The notes below the pieces were generated by a model. That model was not told the DNA's origin and searched no databases. It saw nothing but the letters and a program-made list of their open reading frames with translations. From Staphylococcus sp. M0911 (lineage in GTDB: Bacteria; Bacillota; Bacilli; Staphylococcales; Staphylococcaceae), in NCBI RefSeq assembly GCF_003491325.1, contig NZ_CP022881.1, positions 868,001-932,000 on the forward strand: a DNA stretch of 64,000 nucleotides, written 5' to 3'. This document shows positions 17,127 through 26,724 of this stretch, piece by piece. Made by a program: the position numbers and the translations under genes. Each line of letters begins with the position of its first letter. Positions within the stretch are counted from its first letter, which is position 1.

Positions 17127-18416
17127 TTATGATTCTTTATCGATAATTTCAATTTTTTGAACAAAAAAGCCATTTTCAATGACTGTATCTAATAATACAT
17201 TATCATTATTATCAGTGATTTCTTTAAGTGTAGATAACCCTAAACCTCGATTATCACCTTTTGTAGAAAATCCTTCTTCAAAAAGTTCATGAACACGAGG
17301 AATACTATCTTTACATTTATTCATGATAATAAGCGTTACAGATTCATCCTCTTTGAAAAAGGCGATACGAATAAGGGCATCTTCTAATGATTCTGATGCC
17401 TCAATCGCATTATCCAACGTAATACCAATAATACGACTTAGTTCTATCGTATTCATATCAATGCGTTCAATCACATCAGGGACTTCAATACTAATCGCGA
17501 TTTCTTTTTCTTGAGCTTGAAGAATCTTCGTCGTAATAAGCCCTTTGATTTCACGCACCTTGAGCTTCTCAATACCGTTAAGTTTAAGGGAACGTGTTTC
17601 TAAGTTATCTTTCATCGGTACAATTTGTTCGTTGAAGTACTGACGTAAGCCTGGCATATCGTCTTCACGAATAAATTCAGACATCGTTGATAGAATATTG
17701 ACATAGTCATGTCGAAACTTACGCATTTCATTATTAATAGATTCAATTTTTAAAGTATATTCGTAATACGTTTCAATCTCTTGAAGATTACGTTTATAAC
17801 GCATTTCACGTAAAGTGAACATTGAAAGAATGAAAATAATGATGCTTAAAAAGATAATTAAACCAACAAAAATGATTCCATAACTTCTTAAGCTTTCGAA
17901 TGCAGAAGTATTGACTAAAGAATAAGAGTAAAAAAATACGAACGATATTATTAATACTAAAGCGATAATGATATTATATGTTTTATTCATCGAAAGGTAT
18001 GATGTTTTTAGTTTTTGTAATAAAAATCTCAGAATTAGAGAAGTTATCAAAGAAACTATAAAAAATACTAACATGTATATTGTAAGTAATATATATGTAT
18101 TAGTGATTTTATCTAAAACCGTTACGTACAATACTAAAGTAGTGAAGTTGCTCAAATACATTATCAATGAAGTAATTAAAACAGCCAAAAAAAAATAAAA
18201 TTTAATTTTCCTATATAAGAAAATTAAGCTAGATATAACTACAAAAAGTAAAGATTTCGTACCAAATAATTCGTATAATACAAGAGAAGAGATTATAATC
18301 CCTGTGATGATAAAATAATCTCTTCTTGTATATTTGATAAACGATATTAATTTTGTAACCCAAAAGTATAAAATTAATTGCAAAATAGCAAACGGTATAT
18401 TATTGATTAATTCCAT
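17127..18416 (-). CDS. agrC: Autoinducer-sensing histidine kinase AgrC
   Basis: AgrC is the membrane receptor for the cyclic autoinducing peptide. The 429 residues have an N-terminal sensor of six or so hydrophobic helices (residues 1-200). The kinase follows: phospho-acceptor His in MRKFRHDYVNILST (about residue 239), N-box DNAIEASESLEDA and G-box GLGLSTLKEI. The linker is coiled coil (KRNLQEIETYYEYTLKIESIN). The sensor half differs most among staphylococci, matching the peptide type encoded by agrD next to it. It lies 29 bp after agrD. Confidence 0.96.
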   Translation of the reverse strand: MELINNIPFAILQLILYFWVTKLISFIKYTRRDYFIITGIIISSLVLYELFGTKSLLFVVISSLIFLYRKIKFYFFLAVLITSLIMYLSNFTTLVLYVTVLDKITNTYILLTIYMLVFFIVSLITSLILRFLLQKLKTSYLSMNKTYNIIIALVLIISFVFFYSYSLVNTSAFESLRSYGIIFVGLIIFLSIIIFILSMFTLREMRYKRNLQEIETYYEYTLKIESINNEMRKFRHDYVNILSTMSEFIREDDMPGLRQYFNEQIVPMKDNLETRSLKLNGIEKLKVREIKGLITTKILQAQEKEIAISIEVPDVIERIDMNTIELSRIIGITLDNAIEASESLEDALIRIAFFKEDESVTLIIMNKCKDSIPRVHELFEEGFSTKGDNRGLGLSTLKEITDNNDNVLLDTVIENGFFVQKIEIIDKES

Positions 18417-18445
18417 TTAATACACGCTTTCTAAATTAAATGATG

Positions 18446-18586
18446 TTATTCGTATATTTTAGTTAATTCGCTAGGTACTTCGGGTTCATCAAAGAAGTTA
18501 GTACATGGACTATAACCAGCTACAAAACCAACGAATTCCATGATTGAAGTGAAAAATTTAAAAAATAAATTGACTAAAAATTCCAT
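18446..18586 (-). CDS. agrD: Autoinducing peptide precursor AgrD
   Basis: This 46-residue precursor is cut by AgrB to release a thiolactone signal. It has an amphipathic N-terminal leader (MEFLVNLFFKFFTSIMEFVG), a core with a single Cys (YSPCTNFF is the likely mature octapeptide, ring Cys to terminal Phe), and a charged recognition tail (DEPEVPSELTKIYE). The start was set at MEFLVN because it follows AAGGAGG. A longer frame upstream overlaps agrB and has no ribosome site. The core matches the S. warneri autoinducer as I recall it, and is the strongest species marker here. Confidence 0.95.
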   Translation of the reverse strand: MEFLVNLFFKFFTSIMEFVGFVAGYSPCTNFFDEPEVPSELTKIYE

Positions 18587-18590
18587 AATG

Positions 18591-19154
18591 TTAATCCTCC
18601 TTAGGGAAAAAGATAGGTAATAATGTAATTGATTCAACAATAATTCCAAATAGAATTAATTGTGAATATGGTTCTTTAATTATAAACGATATTATGACTA
18701 ATAACATGTAAACTGCAATGGAGAGTATTCTTTTCTTTTTCACTAAGCGTTTAGGTATAGGTTGTTTCTTTGTTGCAGCAGGTGCATAGATAATTACTAT
18801 TAAGTAACCAATTAATGCAAAGATAAGCATTTCAAATTTACCAATTGATAAATATACGATAAGCCATGGCATCAATAGAAAAATAATGATGTTTTGAATA
18901 TGACATAGTAAAGATGATTTAGCATGTGCGCCATGCGCGTAAAACCTTAAAATCATATATGCTAAATGCATAGTTAACGTATACCAGAAAATATGAAATA
19001 TTATCGCTAACCCATATGTTACTATAAATTTCGCTATGTTACTTACTACAACTTGCATACCTAAACGAACTTTTAGAAATTGTATGCGATCCAAGTTATT
19101 TCTACGTTGTAAGTAGTTGGCAAATTGATCAATTTTTGTATCTATTATTTTCAC
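18591..19154 (-). CDS. agrB: Agr peptide-processing membrane protease AgrB
   Basis: AgrB is a membrane cysteine protease that cleaves the AgrD tail and forms the thiolactone. The 187 residues include the conserved N-terminal block IDQFANYLQRRNNLDRIQFLKVRLG. The catalytic His and Cys fit FYAHGAHAKSSLLCH. Several hydrophobic helices follow. A GTG at 19154 was chosen because AAGGAGAG lies about 10 nt upstream and the length agrees with other AgrB proteins. A longer ATG form starting at 19181 would overlap that ribosome site. It is the first gene of the P2 operon. Confidence 0.93.
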   Translation of the reverse strand: MKIIDTKIDQFANYLQRRNNLDRIQFLKVRLGMQVVVSNIAKFIVTYGLAIIFHIFWYTLTMHLAYMILRFYAHGAHAKSSLLCHIQNIIIFLLMPWLIVYLSIGKFEMLIFALIGYLIVIIYAPAATKKQPIPKRLVKKKRILSIAVYMLLVIISFIIKEPYSQLILFGIIVESITLLPIFFPKED

Positions 19155-19216
19155 TTGTTCACTACTCTCCTTAAGTATCATTATACAATTTTGTGCAACT
19201 TATTTTGTGTTTTATG

Positions 19217-19246
19217 CCTAACTGTGAAAAATAAATACTTAACTGT
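19217..19246 (-). promoter_or_regulatory. AgrA direct repeats at agr P2
   Basis: On the minus strand ACAGTTAAG and ACAGTTAGG are spaced by 12 bp, the standard AgrA site, 60-90 bp upstream of agrB. It drives agrBDCA. Confidence 0.9.
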
Positions 19247-19287
19247 ATAATGTACTTTCTAAAAAGTATTTTATCATAAAAAGGCTT

Positions 19288-19317
19288 ACAGTTTAGTATA
19301 AAATATTGCGAGTTAGG
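19288..19317 (+). promoter_or_regulatory. AgrA direct repeats at agr P3
   Basis: ACAGTTTAG and CGAGTTAGG are spaced by 12 bp, about 45-75 bp upstream of the RNAIII start. The second repeat departs from consensus in its first base pair or two, which fits a weaker site than P2 and a higher AgrA threshold. Confidence 0.85.
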
Positions 19318-19470
19318 AATTTTTTAAGTCAAAGAGGTATAACCATGTTTTAATAGACTCATATCACAGAGATGTGATGGAAATAGAGTTGAAAATTTGC
19401 TTAATCTACTTATTAGAATTATTTGTCAAAGTAATTCTAGTTCCATTACTAGAAGGAAGGAGTGATTTCA

Positions 19471-19548
19471 ATGGCAGCAGATATCATTTCAACAATCGGT
19501 GATTTAGTAAAATTAATCATTAACACTGTGAAAAAATTCCAAAAATAA
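19471..19548 (+). CDS. hld: Delta-haemolysin, copy 1
   Basis: This 25-residue amphipathic membrane-active peptide (delta-toxin, a phenol-soluble modulin) begins MAADIISTIGDLVKLIINTV and ends with a Lys-rich tail KKFQK. It starts after GGAAGGAGTGATTTCA, the strong site typical of hld. It is translated from RNAIII itself. Copy 2 follows 67 nt after the stop, with almost identical ribosome site and first 17 codons. No signal peptide; export is expected through Pmt, whose genes lie about 15 kb downstream. Confidence 0.96.
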   Translation: MAADIISTIGDLVKLIINTVKKFQK

Positions 19549-19614
19549 TTTTTTCAAGTTAGTTAAGATGAGTATTTAGGATTTACAATAATTCAAATGG
19601 AAGGAGTGATTTCA

Positions 19615-19692
19615 ATGACTGCAGATATCATTTCAACAATTGGTGATTTTGTAAAATGGATTTTAGATACAGTAAAAAAATTCACTAAATAA
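19615..19692 (+). CDS. Delta-haemolysin, copy 2
   Basis: This is a second 25-residue delta-toxin, beginning MTADIISTIGDFVKWILDTV with tail KKFTK. It differs from copy 1 at position 2 (Thr for Ala) and through the hydrophobic face (Phe for Leu, Trp-Ile-Leu-Asp for Leu-Ile-Ile-Asn), restoring the Trp seen in S. epidermidis delta-toxin. It has the same GGAAGGAGTGATTTCA site. The copies are 144 bp apart, a tandem duplication within RNAIII. Two delta-lysins have been described in S. warneri. Confidence 0.95.
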   Translation: MTADIISTIGDFVKWILDTVKKFTK

Positions 19693-20014
19693 TAGTAGAA
19701 ATTCATTGTAACTTTGTTTTCTTCGTATAATAGGTGAGTTATTAAGCCATCCCAACTTAATAACTTGCAACATTAGTAGGTGACCAAACATTTACTAATA
19801 TGACTGTAGTTTTCCTTGGACTCAGTGTTACGTATTATTCTTAGCTACCTTTAACTAGGTATTTTTCTAACATGTAAGCTATCGTAAAACAACATTCAAT
19901 TTATCATTATAAAAAGAGATAAATTCACTAAAATTTTTTCATAATTAATAACATCCCCAAAAAATAGATTGAAAAAATAACTGTAAAAACATTCCCTTAA
20001 TAATAAGTTATCAA

Positions 20015-20045
20015 AAGCCGTGAGCCCCTCCCAAGCTCACGGCTT
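20015..20045 (+). terminator. RNAIII terminator
   Basis: A perfect 11-bp stem AAGCCGTGAGC / GCTCACGGCTT with loop CCCCTCCCA, followed by ATTCTTAT. The UCCC-containing loop is also a target-pairing element in S. aureus RNAIII. Confidence 0.92.
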
Positions 20046-20064
20046 ATTCTTATATACAACAAAA

Positions 20065-20092
20065 CCCACTCAATTAAATTGCATCGAGTGGG
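20065..20092 (-). terminator. Terminator after the nitrilase-like gene
   Basis: Stem CCCACTC / GAGTGGG with a T-rich minus-strand tail (GTTTTGTTG), 14 bp past the stop of the hydrolase. Confidence 0.75.
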
Positions 20093-20105
20093 AAAGATTC
20101 AATTT

Positions 20106-20891
20106 CTATTTATATAAATCAAGTTTAAGATTATCAAATACTGGAATTGATTGGCGTTGTTCTATAGCTTCATTAATATCTATATTTACAGTTAAAGAAT
20201 CCTCTTCGCTATTTAAACTTCCAATAATTTCGCCATTAGGATTGATGACAATTGAATGCCCAGCATAATCTGTTTGACCATCATTGCCACAGCTATTTGT
20301 ACCGATAATGAACATGTCATTTTCAATTGCTCGTGCTTTTAGTAAAGCGAGCCAATGATTTAATCTTACTGTTGGCCACTGTGCAACATAAAATGCTACT
20401 TTTGCGCCACTACGAGCGGGGTATCGTAGTAATTCTGGAAATCTAAGATCATAGCATATAATTTGAGTAGCCAAAGTGCCATCAGATAAAGCAAAGGGTT
20501 CAGGAACATTCACACCTGGTGACATGAAATCGGGTTCTCTTAACATTGGAACTAAATGGATTTTATTATATTCATTTATACAATTACCATTAGATAATAC
20601 TGTAAATGCTGTATTATAAATAGATTGATCAACTTTATTTGATACAGAGCCAGCAACAATATCAACTTGATACCTTTGCGCTAGATTTGTAATAAATGGC
20701 AAACTAATTTTTAAGTTATCATCCGCTAGATCATTTAATTTCTCTAATGCATAGCCGTTGTTCCACATTTCAGGGATTACTACAACGTCTGTGTCGTTTT
20801 CTAATTTATCTTCAAACCATTGTTCAATTTTTGCCATATTTTTCTCAGATTGACCATATTCGATATATATTTGAAATAGTTGAACTTTCAT
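20106..20891 (-). CDS. Carbon-nitrogen hydrolase (nitrilase superfamily)
   Basis: This 261-residue amidase-type enzyme has the nitrilase triad: Glu in a segment ending PEMWNNGY (about residue 40), Lys in [13 protein letters not shown], and Cys in [19 protein letters not shown]. Members hydrolyse small omega-amides such as ketoglutaramate; this subgroup's substrate in staphylococci is not known to me. The start MKVQLFQIY was chosen because AGAGGAG lies 8 nt upstream; an earlier in-frame GTG would overlap that site. It lies directly beyond RNAIII, as in S. aureus, and is followed by its own terminator. Confidence 0.88.
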   Translation of the reverse strand: MKVQLFQIYIEYGQSEKNMAKIEQWFEDKLENDTDVVVIPEMWNNGYALEKLNDLADDNLKISLPFITNLAQRYQVDIVAGSVSNKVDQSIYNTAFTVLSNGNCINEYNKIHLVPMLREPDFMSPGVNVPEPFALSDGTLATQIICYDLRFPELLRYPARSGAKVAFYVAQWPTVRLNHWLALLKARAIENDMFIIGTNSCGNDGQTDYAGHSIVINPNGEIIGSLNSEEDSLTVNIDINEAIEQRQSIPVFDNLKLDLYK

Positions 20892-20953
20892 ATATATCAC
20901 TCCTCTTAATTGATTAATTATAAGATACTAAAATTATATCTAGATAGCAAAAA

Positions 20954-20988
20954 AGTGGGGTAATTTCTGTAAGAAATTTACGCCCACT
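20954..20988 (-). terminator. Terminator after the nitroreductase gene
   Basis: A long stem (AGTGGG with CCCACT, extended by TAATTTCT / AGAAATTTA), followed by five T on the minus strand, 20 bp past the stop. Confidence 0.85.
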
Positions 20989-21007
20989 CAGTGTTAAATT
21001 CAATCAA

Positions 21008-21634
21008 TTATTTTTTAATAAGGAAACGAGGTTCAACTGGTTTAATATCTTTTTCACCAGCTTGCTCACGAACATTACCAAAAGGCATTTGAGCTACTAA
21101 TTTCCATGTTTTTGGAATGCCAAATTCATTTGCAGTTGCTTCGTCAACGATTGGATTATAATGTTGTAATGAAGCGCCAATACCTTTAGTAGCTAATGCA
21201 GTCCAAATGGCATATTGATGCATTGCATTTGTTTGATTAGACCAAATTTCAAAATTGTCATAGAAGTTTGGCATTTTTTCTTGTAATCCTGTAATAACAT
21301 CTTGATCTTCATAGTAAAGAATAGTTCCATATGAATGTTTGAAGTTATCAATTTTTTGACGTGTAGGTTCAAAATCACGATCTGGACCCATTGTTTCTTT
21401 TAAAATAGCTTTCGTGTTTTCCCAGAATTTTTCATTTTTATCATTTAATAATAAAACGATACGAGTAGATTGAGAATTGAATGCTGAAGGTACATGTTTA
21501 ACTGCATGTGCAATTAACTCTTCTAACTCTGAATCTTCAATTGAAATAGTACTTTCTAAATTGTATATTGTACGTCTTTGCTCCATAGCATCGTTAAATG
21601 AAACGTCATTGTTCTTTTTATTAAATAAACCCAT
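21008..21634 (-). CDS. Nitroreductase family protein
   Basis: This is an FMN-dependent NAD(P)H oxidoreductase of the nitroreductase fold, 208 residues. Typical features are the early QRRTIYNLE segment for FMN phosphate binding, the central HQYAIWTALATKGIGASLQHYNP stretch, and the C-terminal WKLVAQMPFGN near the flavin. The start MGLFNKKNND follows AAAGGAG. The natural substrate is not evident; quinone or nitro-compound reduction is usual for the family. It sits between the nitrilase-like gene and sdrH, the same order as in S. aureus. Confidence 0.88.
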   Translation of the reverse strand: MGLFNKKNNDVSFNDAMEQRRTIYNLESTISIEDSELEELIAHAVKHVPSAFNSQSTRIVLLLNDKNEKFWENTKAILKETMGPDRDFEPTRQKIDNFKHSYGTILYYEDQDVITGLQEKMPNFYDNFEIWSNQTNAMHQYAIWTALATKGIGASLQHYNPIVDEATANEFGIPKTWKLVAQMPFGNVREQAGEKDIKPVEPRFLIKK

Positions 21635-21831
21635 ATTCAATCTCCTTTGTTATAGTTAATAACTATTTGTATCTTTAGTATAAATATTATACTCGATAAA
21701 GTAAACTAATAATTACTGGAAAATTTCAAAAATATTAATATTTTTTATCAATAAACATATATCAATGCATTATTTGGTTACTTTATATATACTTGATTTA
21801 GTAAAGAAATAATAATAGGAGGTGACTTTTG

Positions 21832-23454
21832 ATGCAGAAAAAGTTAAAACATAAATTAATGTTACCTGGATTTGCATTAATATTAAGCACATCATTTCTA
21901 AGTCCGTCGGTTTTTGCGGCTGAAAATTCAAATAAGCCACCTCAATCAGATACAACTCAAACAAATGATTCAAATCAGAACAACAATGATAAAAATAATG
22001 CTGAACCATCAACTGATGATAAAAAGGATACATCTCAATCTTCTGATTCTAATCAAAGTGACTCAAATCAATCTGACCAAGATCAAACTAATCCTGATAA
22101 TAGTAGTAATACATCTGATGGTAGTAAAGATGACACCCCAAATTCGGGACAAAATGATGGTTCAAATTCAAATGATAACACTGATTCAAACAATGGTACT
22201 TCTGATAATAATGATAAGCCTGGGAATCAAGATAATCAGGATCAGACTGATAATAATCAAGATAAACCAAATGATGACCAAAATGATGGATCAGATAGTA
22301 ATCAAGATTCAAACTCAAATCAAGATAATCCAAGTACTAAGCCAGATGACAAGCCAAATGATAAAGATGATGGTTCTAATTCCAATCAAAATGGACAAAC
22401 CAATCCAGATAAACTAGGGTCTAACCAAAATGGTCAAGACAAACCCAATGGATCTAACAATCAAGACAAACCAGATTCTAATCAAAACAATGATAAACCA
22501 AGCACGCAACCAGGTTCAGGACAAACTCATCATCAACATCAAAAACCAAGCAATCAGCAACCACCTATAAATCAAGGTCAGCAGTCATCTCAAGATGGAA
22601 ACTCACAATATCCCGGTGAAAATAATTCAAATCATCAAGCCAATGGAACAGGTTCGACTCATCATGGTCAATCAAATAATCAAAGACCCAATCATTGGCA
22701 AAATGCAAATAATAATAACGTGAGCAATAGCCAATATCAGAATTCTAATCATAATTCTGTGCAATTAATGCCTCGATACGACTCTCAAAATCAAGTTTTA
22801 GGACCAGTGCGGAAATCAAATTCATACGATCAGTCACAATCTAATACATCTAATTATGATAGTAATCGTTTTATGTGGCAAAGACCGGAATCAATTTTCA
22901 ACAATCAAAAAGGCTTTGAGCGTACATCAAATCAGCAGTCGCTAATAAGAAGGTTTAATTCTTTAGCAGAAGGTTCATACAAATATAACCCATTTGTGAT
23001 TAATCAAATTCATCAACTTGATAATTCTAATGGTGCTATTTCAGATAGGGATATTTACAATATTTTTAGAAAAGAAACGTTTAGTGGAAATCAATATTTA
23101 AATTCATTACAACAATCATCTAATTATTTTAGATTTCAGTATTTTAACCCATTGGATTCAAAGAAGTACTATAAAAACTTAGATGATCAAGTTCTAGCTT
23201 TAATAACAGGCGATATAGGATCAATGCCTGATTTAAAGAAACCTGAAGATAAAGAATCGAGTGATAAAAGTTCTTTTGAAAATCATAGCGATGATAAAAT
23301 AAGTACATCAAATCAACAGAAAGAAAGTTATCAAAAAGAGCAGAAAACAAATCGATTATTAATGACGTTAGGTACAAGTATTATTGCCATTTTCATTGGT
23401 GTAATCATTGCATATCTGTTAAAACGACGAAAGCAAGATGAAGGTGCACAATAA
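21832..23454 (+). CDS. sdrH: SdrH-like surface protein, Asp/Asn/Gln/Ser-rich, no LPXTG
   Basis: This is a secreted, membrane-tethered protein of 540 residues. A signal peptide is clear at residues 1-28 (LPGFALILSTSFLSPSVFA). Residues about 35-300 are low complexity, built from Asp, Asn, Ser, Gln and Pro with a loose DNSNQD-type periodicity. A folded-looking C-terminal part (about 340-470) follows. The C-terminus is a single hydrophobic helix (LGTSIIAIFIGVIIAYLL) with a KRRK stop, so the anchor is a membrane helix, not sortase. SdrH of S. aureus has this architecture and place, beside mroQ. The start ATG follows GGAGGTGACTTTTG. Function in colonisation is unknown. Confidence 0.88.
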   Translation: MQKKLKHKLMLPGFALILSTSFLSPSVFAAENSNKPPQSDTTQTNDSNQNNNDKNNAEPSTDDKKDTSQSSDSNQSDSNQSDQDQTNPDNSSNTSDGSKDDTPNSGQNDGSNSNDNTDSNNGTSDNNDKPGNQDNQDQTDNNQDKPNDDQNDGSDSNQDSNSNQDNPSTKPDDKPNDKDDGSNSNQNGQTNPDKLGSNQNGQDKPNGSNNQDKPDSNQNNDKPSTQPGSGQTHHQHQKPSNQQPPINQGQQSSQDGNSQYPGENNSNHQANGTGSTHHGQSNNQRPNHWQNANNNNVSNSQYQNSNHNSVQLMPRYDSQNQVLGPVRKSNSYDQSQSNTSNYDSNRFMWQRPESIFNNQKGFERTSNQQSLIRRFNSLAEGSYKYNPFVINQIHQLDNSNGAISDRDIYNIFRKETFSGNQYLNSLQQSSNYFRFQYFNPLDSKKYYKNLDDQVLALITGDIGSMPDLKKPEDKESSDKSSFENHSDDKISTSNQQKESYQKEQKTNRLLMTLGTSIIAIFIGVIIAYLLKRRKQDEGAQ

Positions 23455-23468
23455 AATGATATTAAAAA

Positions 23469-23504
23469 ATAGAGCCAATCACTGAAAATGTGACTGGCTC
23501 TATT
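23469..23504. terminator. Bidirectional terminator between sdrH and mroQ
   Basis: Stem AATAGAGCCA with TGGCTCTATT extended by a few pairs. The minus-strand side ends in six T, the plus side in a weaker AT-rich tail. Confidence 0.85.
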
Positions 23505-23513
23505 AATTTATAT

Positions 23514-24257
23514 TTAATTCAATATAAGATGGATGATAAAGTTGGCTTGTTCTTGTACTTTTTTAAGTGCTTCACCACCGAAGACTTGCATAATGACAAC
23601 AGTACCGTTTTGTAACATGTGAATGACAATTGGTACAGCAATTCTATTTGTATATGTATAAGCTAATGAGAATAACATTCCCATACCGAAATACATAGGT
23701 AAAAATTTAATGTCATTATGTGCTAATGCAAAAAGAAGTGAACTTACAATAGAAGCTATTAAAAAGGCAACGATACGATTACCTTTGATAGCGTTGTATA
23801 ATTCACCAAATAACACCTTTCTAAATACAAACTCTTCTAAAATTGGACCAACAACTGAAATTAATATAATAAAGACTGGCATTTGTTTAGCAATAGCCAT
23901 TAATCGCTCAGTATTAGGACTTTGTTGTTGTTGTCCTAAAACAAGTGTGTAAATTAAACTCACAACAACTTGATATACCATGACGATACAAAATCCAAGT
24001 AATGCCCAACTGATGATGTAGCGTTTGGATTCTTTAACACCTGCTTCGAGACGAGTAGGATTTTTAATATATAAGTTAATTAATATGATTAATATAGCTG
24101 CGACTATAAATAATGATACTTGTGTATATATCATAAATTGAGTTGTTTCCATACCTTTTTCTGGTTGGATTAATCCACTTCGTAATAACATGCCTGGTAA
24201 AAATTGAGCTAAGGCATAAATTAATACTGTTAATAATGACACCCAAAATCTTTTCAT
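23514..24257 (-). CDS. mroQ: CPBP intramembrane metalloprotease-like protein MroQ
   Basis: This 247-residue multi-pass protein of the CPBP (Abi) family has the three hallmark motifs: EEFVFRKVLFGELYN (about residue 141), FALAHNDIKFLP (about 176) and HMLQNG (about 218). Members are intramembrane glutamic-type proteases. In S. aureus MroQ works with the agr system on peptide signal production or release and lies next to sdrH, as here. At least seven hydrophobic helices are evident. It is transcribed toward sdrH, with groESL divergent on the other side. Assignment as MroQ rests on motifs and position. Confidence 0.88.
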   Translation of the reverse strand: MKRFWVSLLTVLIYALAQFLPGMLLRSGLIQPEKGMETTQFMIYTQVSLFIVAAILIILINLYIKNPTRLEAGVKESKRYIISWALLGFCIVMVYQVVVSLIYTLVLGQQQQSPNTERLMAIAKQMPVFIILISVVGPILEEFVFRKVLFGELYNAIKGNRIVAFLIASIVSSLLFALAHNDIKFLPMYFGMGMLFSLAYTYTNRIAVPIVIHMLQNGTVVIMQVFGGEALKKVQEQANFIIHLILN

Positions 24258-24338
24258 ATTGGACCTCCGATTTTCTGTTTATAGTTTATTTTATCGTAAA
24301 AAATCATTATGTACAAAATAAATTCAAAGACGTCCTGC

Positions 24339-24719
<381 letters not shown>

Positions 24720-24752
24720 AATAAACGTATTATAAAAAAGTAAGAAGATTGA

Positions 24753-26396
<1,644 letters not shown>

Positions 26397-26458
26397 GTTC
26401 ACGCCATCGCATTGGACAATTGAAAAAAACTTCATAAATTAGACATAAAGATAATTAA

Positions 26459-26496
26459 AACTTTCTAGTGATCCATTTCGCTAGAAAGTTTTTTTA
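26459..26496 (+). terminator. groESL terminator
   Basis: A perfect 10-bp stem AACTTTCTAG / CTAGAAAGTT followed by six more T. The rest of the 328-bp gap to the surface protein gene (26397-26724) is AT-rich and holds no gene that I can support. Confidence 0.9.
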
Positions 26497-26724
26497 TTTA
26501 TTGAAATTGATGCGTTTTTAAGCTATTTATCATAAATAATGACAACTTATTCAATTAAAATATCAAAATATTTTATAGAATAAAATAGTTGAGGTACCAA
26601 TCCACAAATGTTATATTATTTATTGTGATTTTTATAAAGAAATGTTTTAATTCAGAAACGACGTGTTGATTTGAATTAACGCATTTTTCATTTTGACAAT
26701 TAAATAATAAGGAGGAAGTCATAA

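Larger units (their letters stand above)
19361..20046 (+). ncRNA. RNAIII, agr effector RNA with two delta-haemolysin ORFs
   Basis: RNAIII is the regulatory RNA of agr that pairs with target mRNAs. The 5' end is placed at TATCACAGAGATGTGATGG, which matches the start of S. aureus RNAIII, with a TTAATA-like -10 just upstream. The 3' end is the GC-rich hairpin at 20015-20045. The span of about 686 nt is longer than in S. aureus (514 nt), largely because the delta-haemolysin segment is duplicated. C-rich loops typical of RNAIII are present: CATCCCAA in the hairpin 19738-19764 (GTTATTAAG / CTTAATAAC), CCCCTCCCAA in the terminator loop, and TCCC in AT-rich stretches between. These pair with ribosome sites of targets in S. 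aureus. Exact ends are inferred. Confidence 0.93.

Noticed and set aside
21914..22417. Isoleucine-rich 167-codon open frame inside sdrH
   Set aside because: It is the +1 frame of the Asp/Asn/Gln low-complexity repeats; no ribosome site and odd composition.
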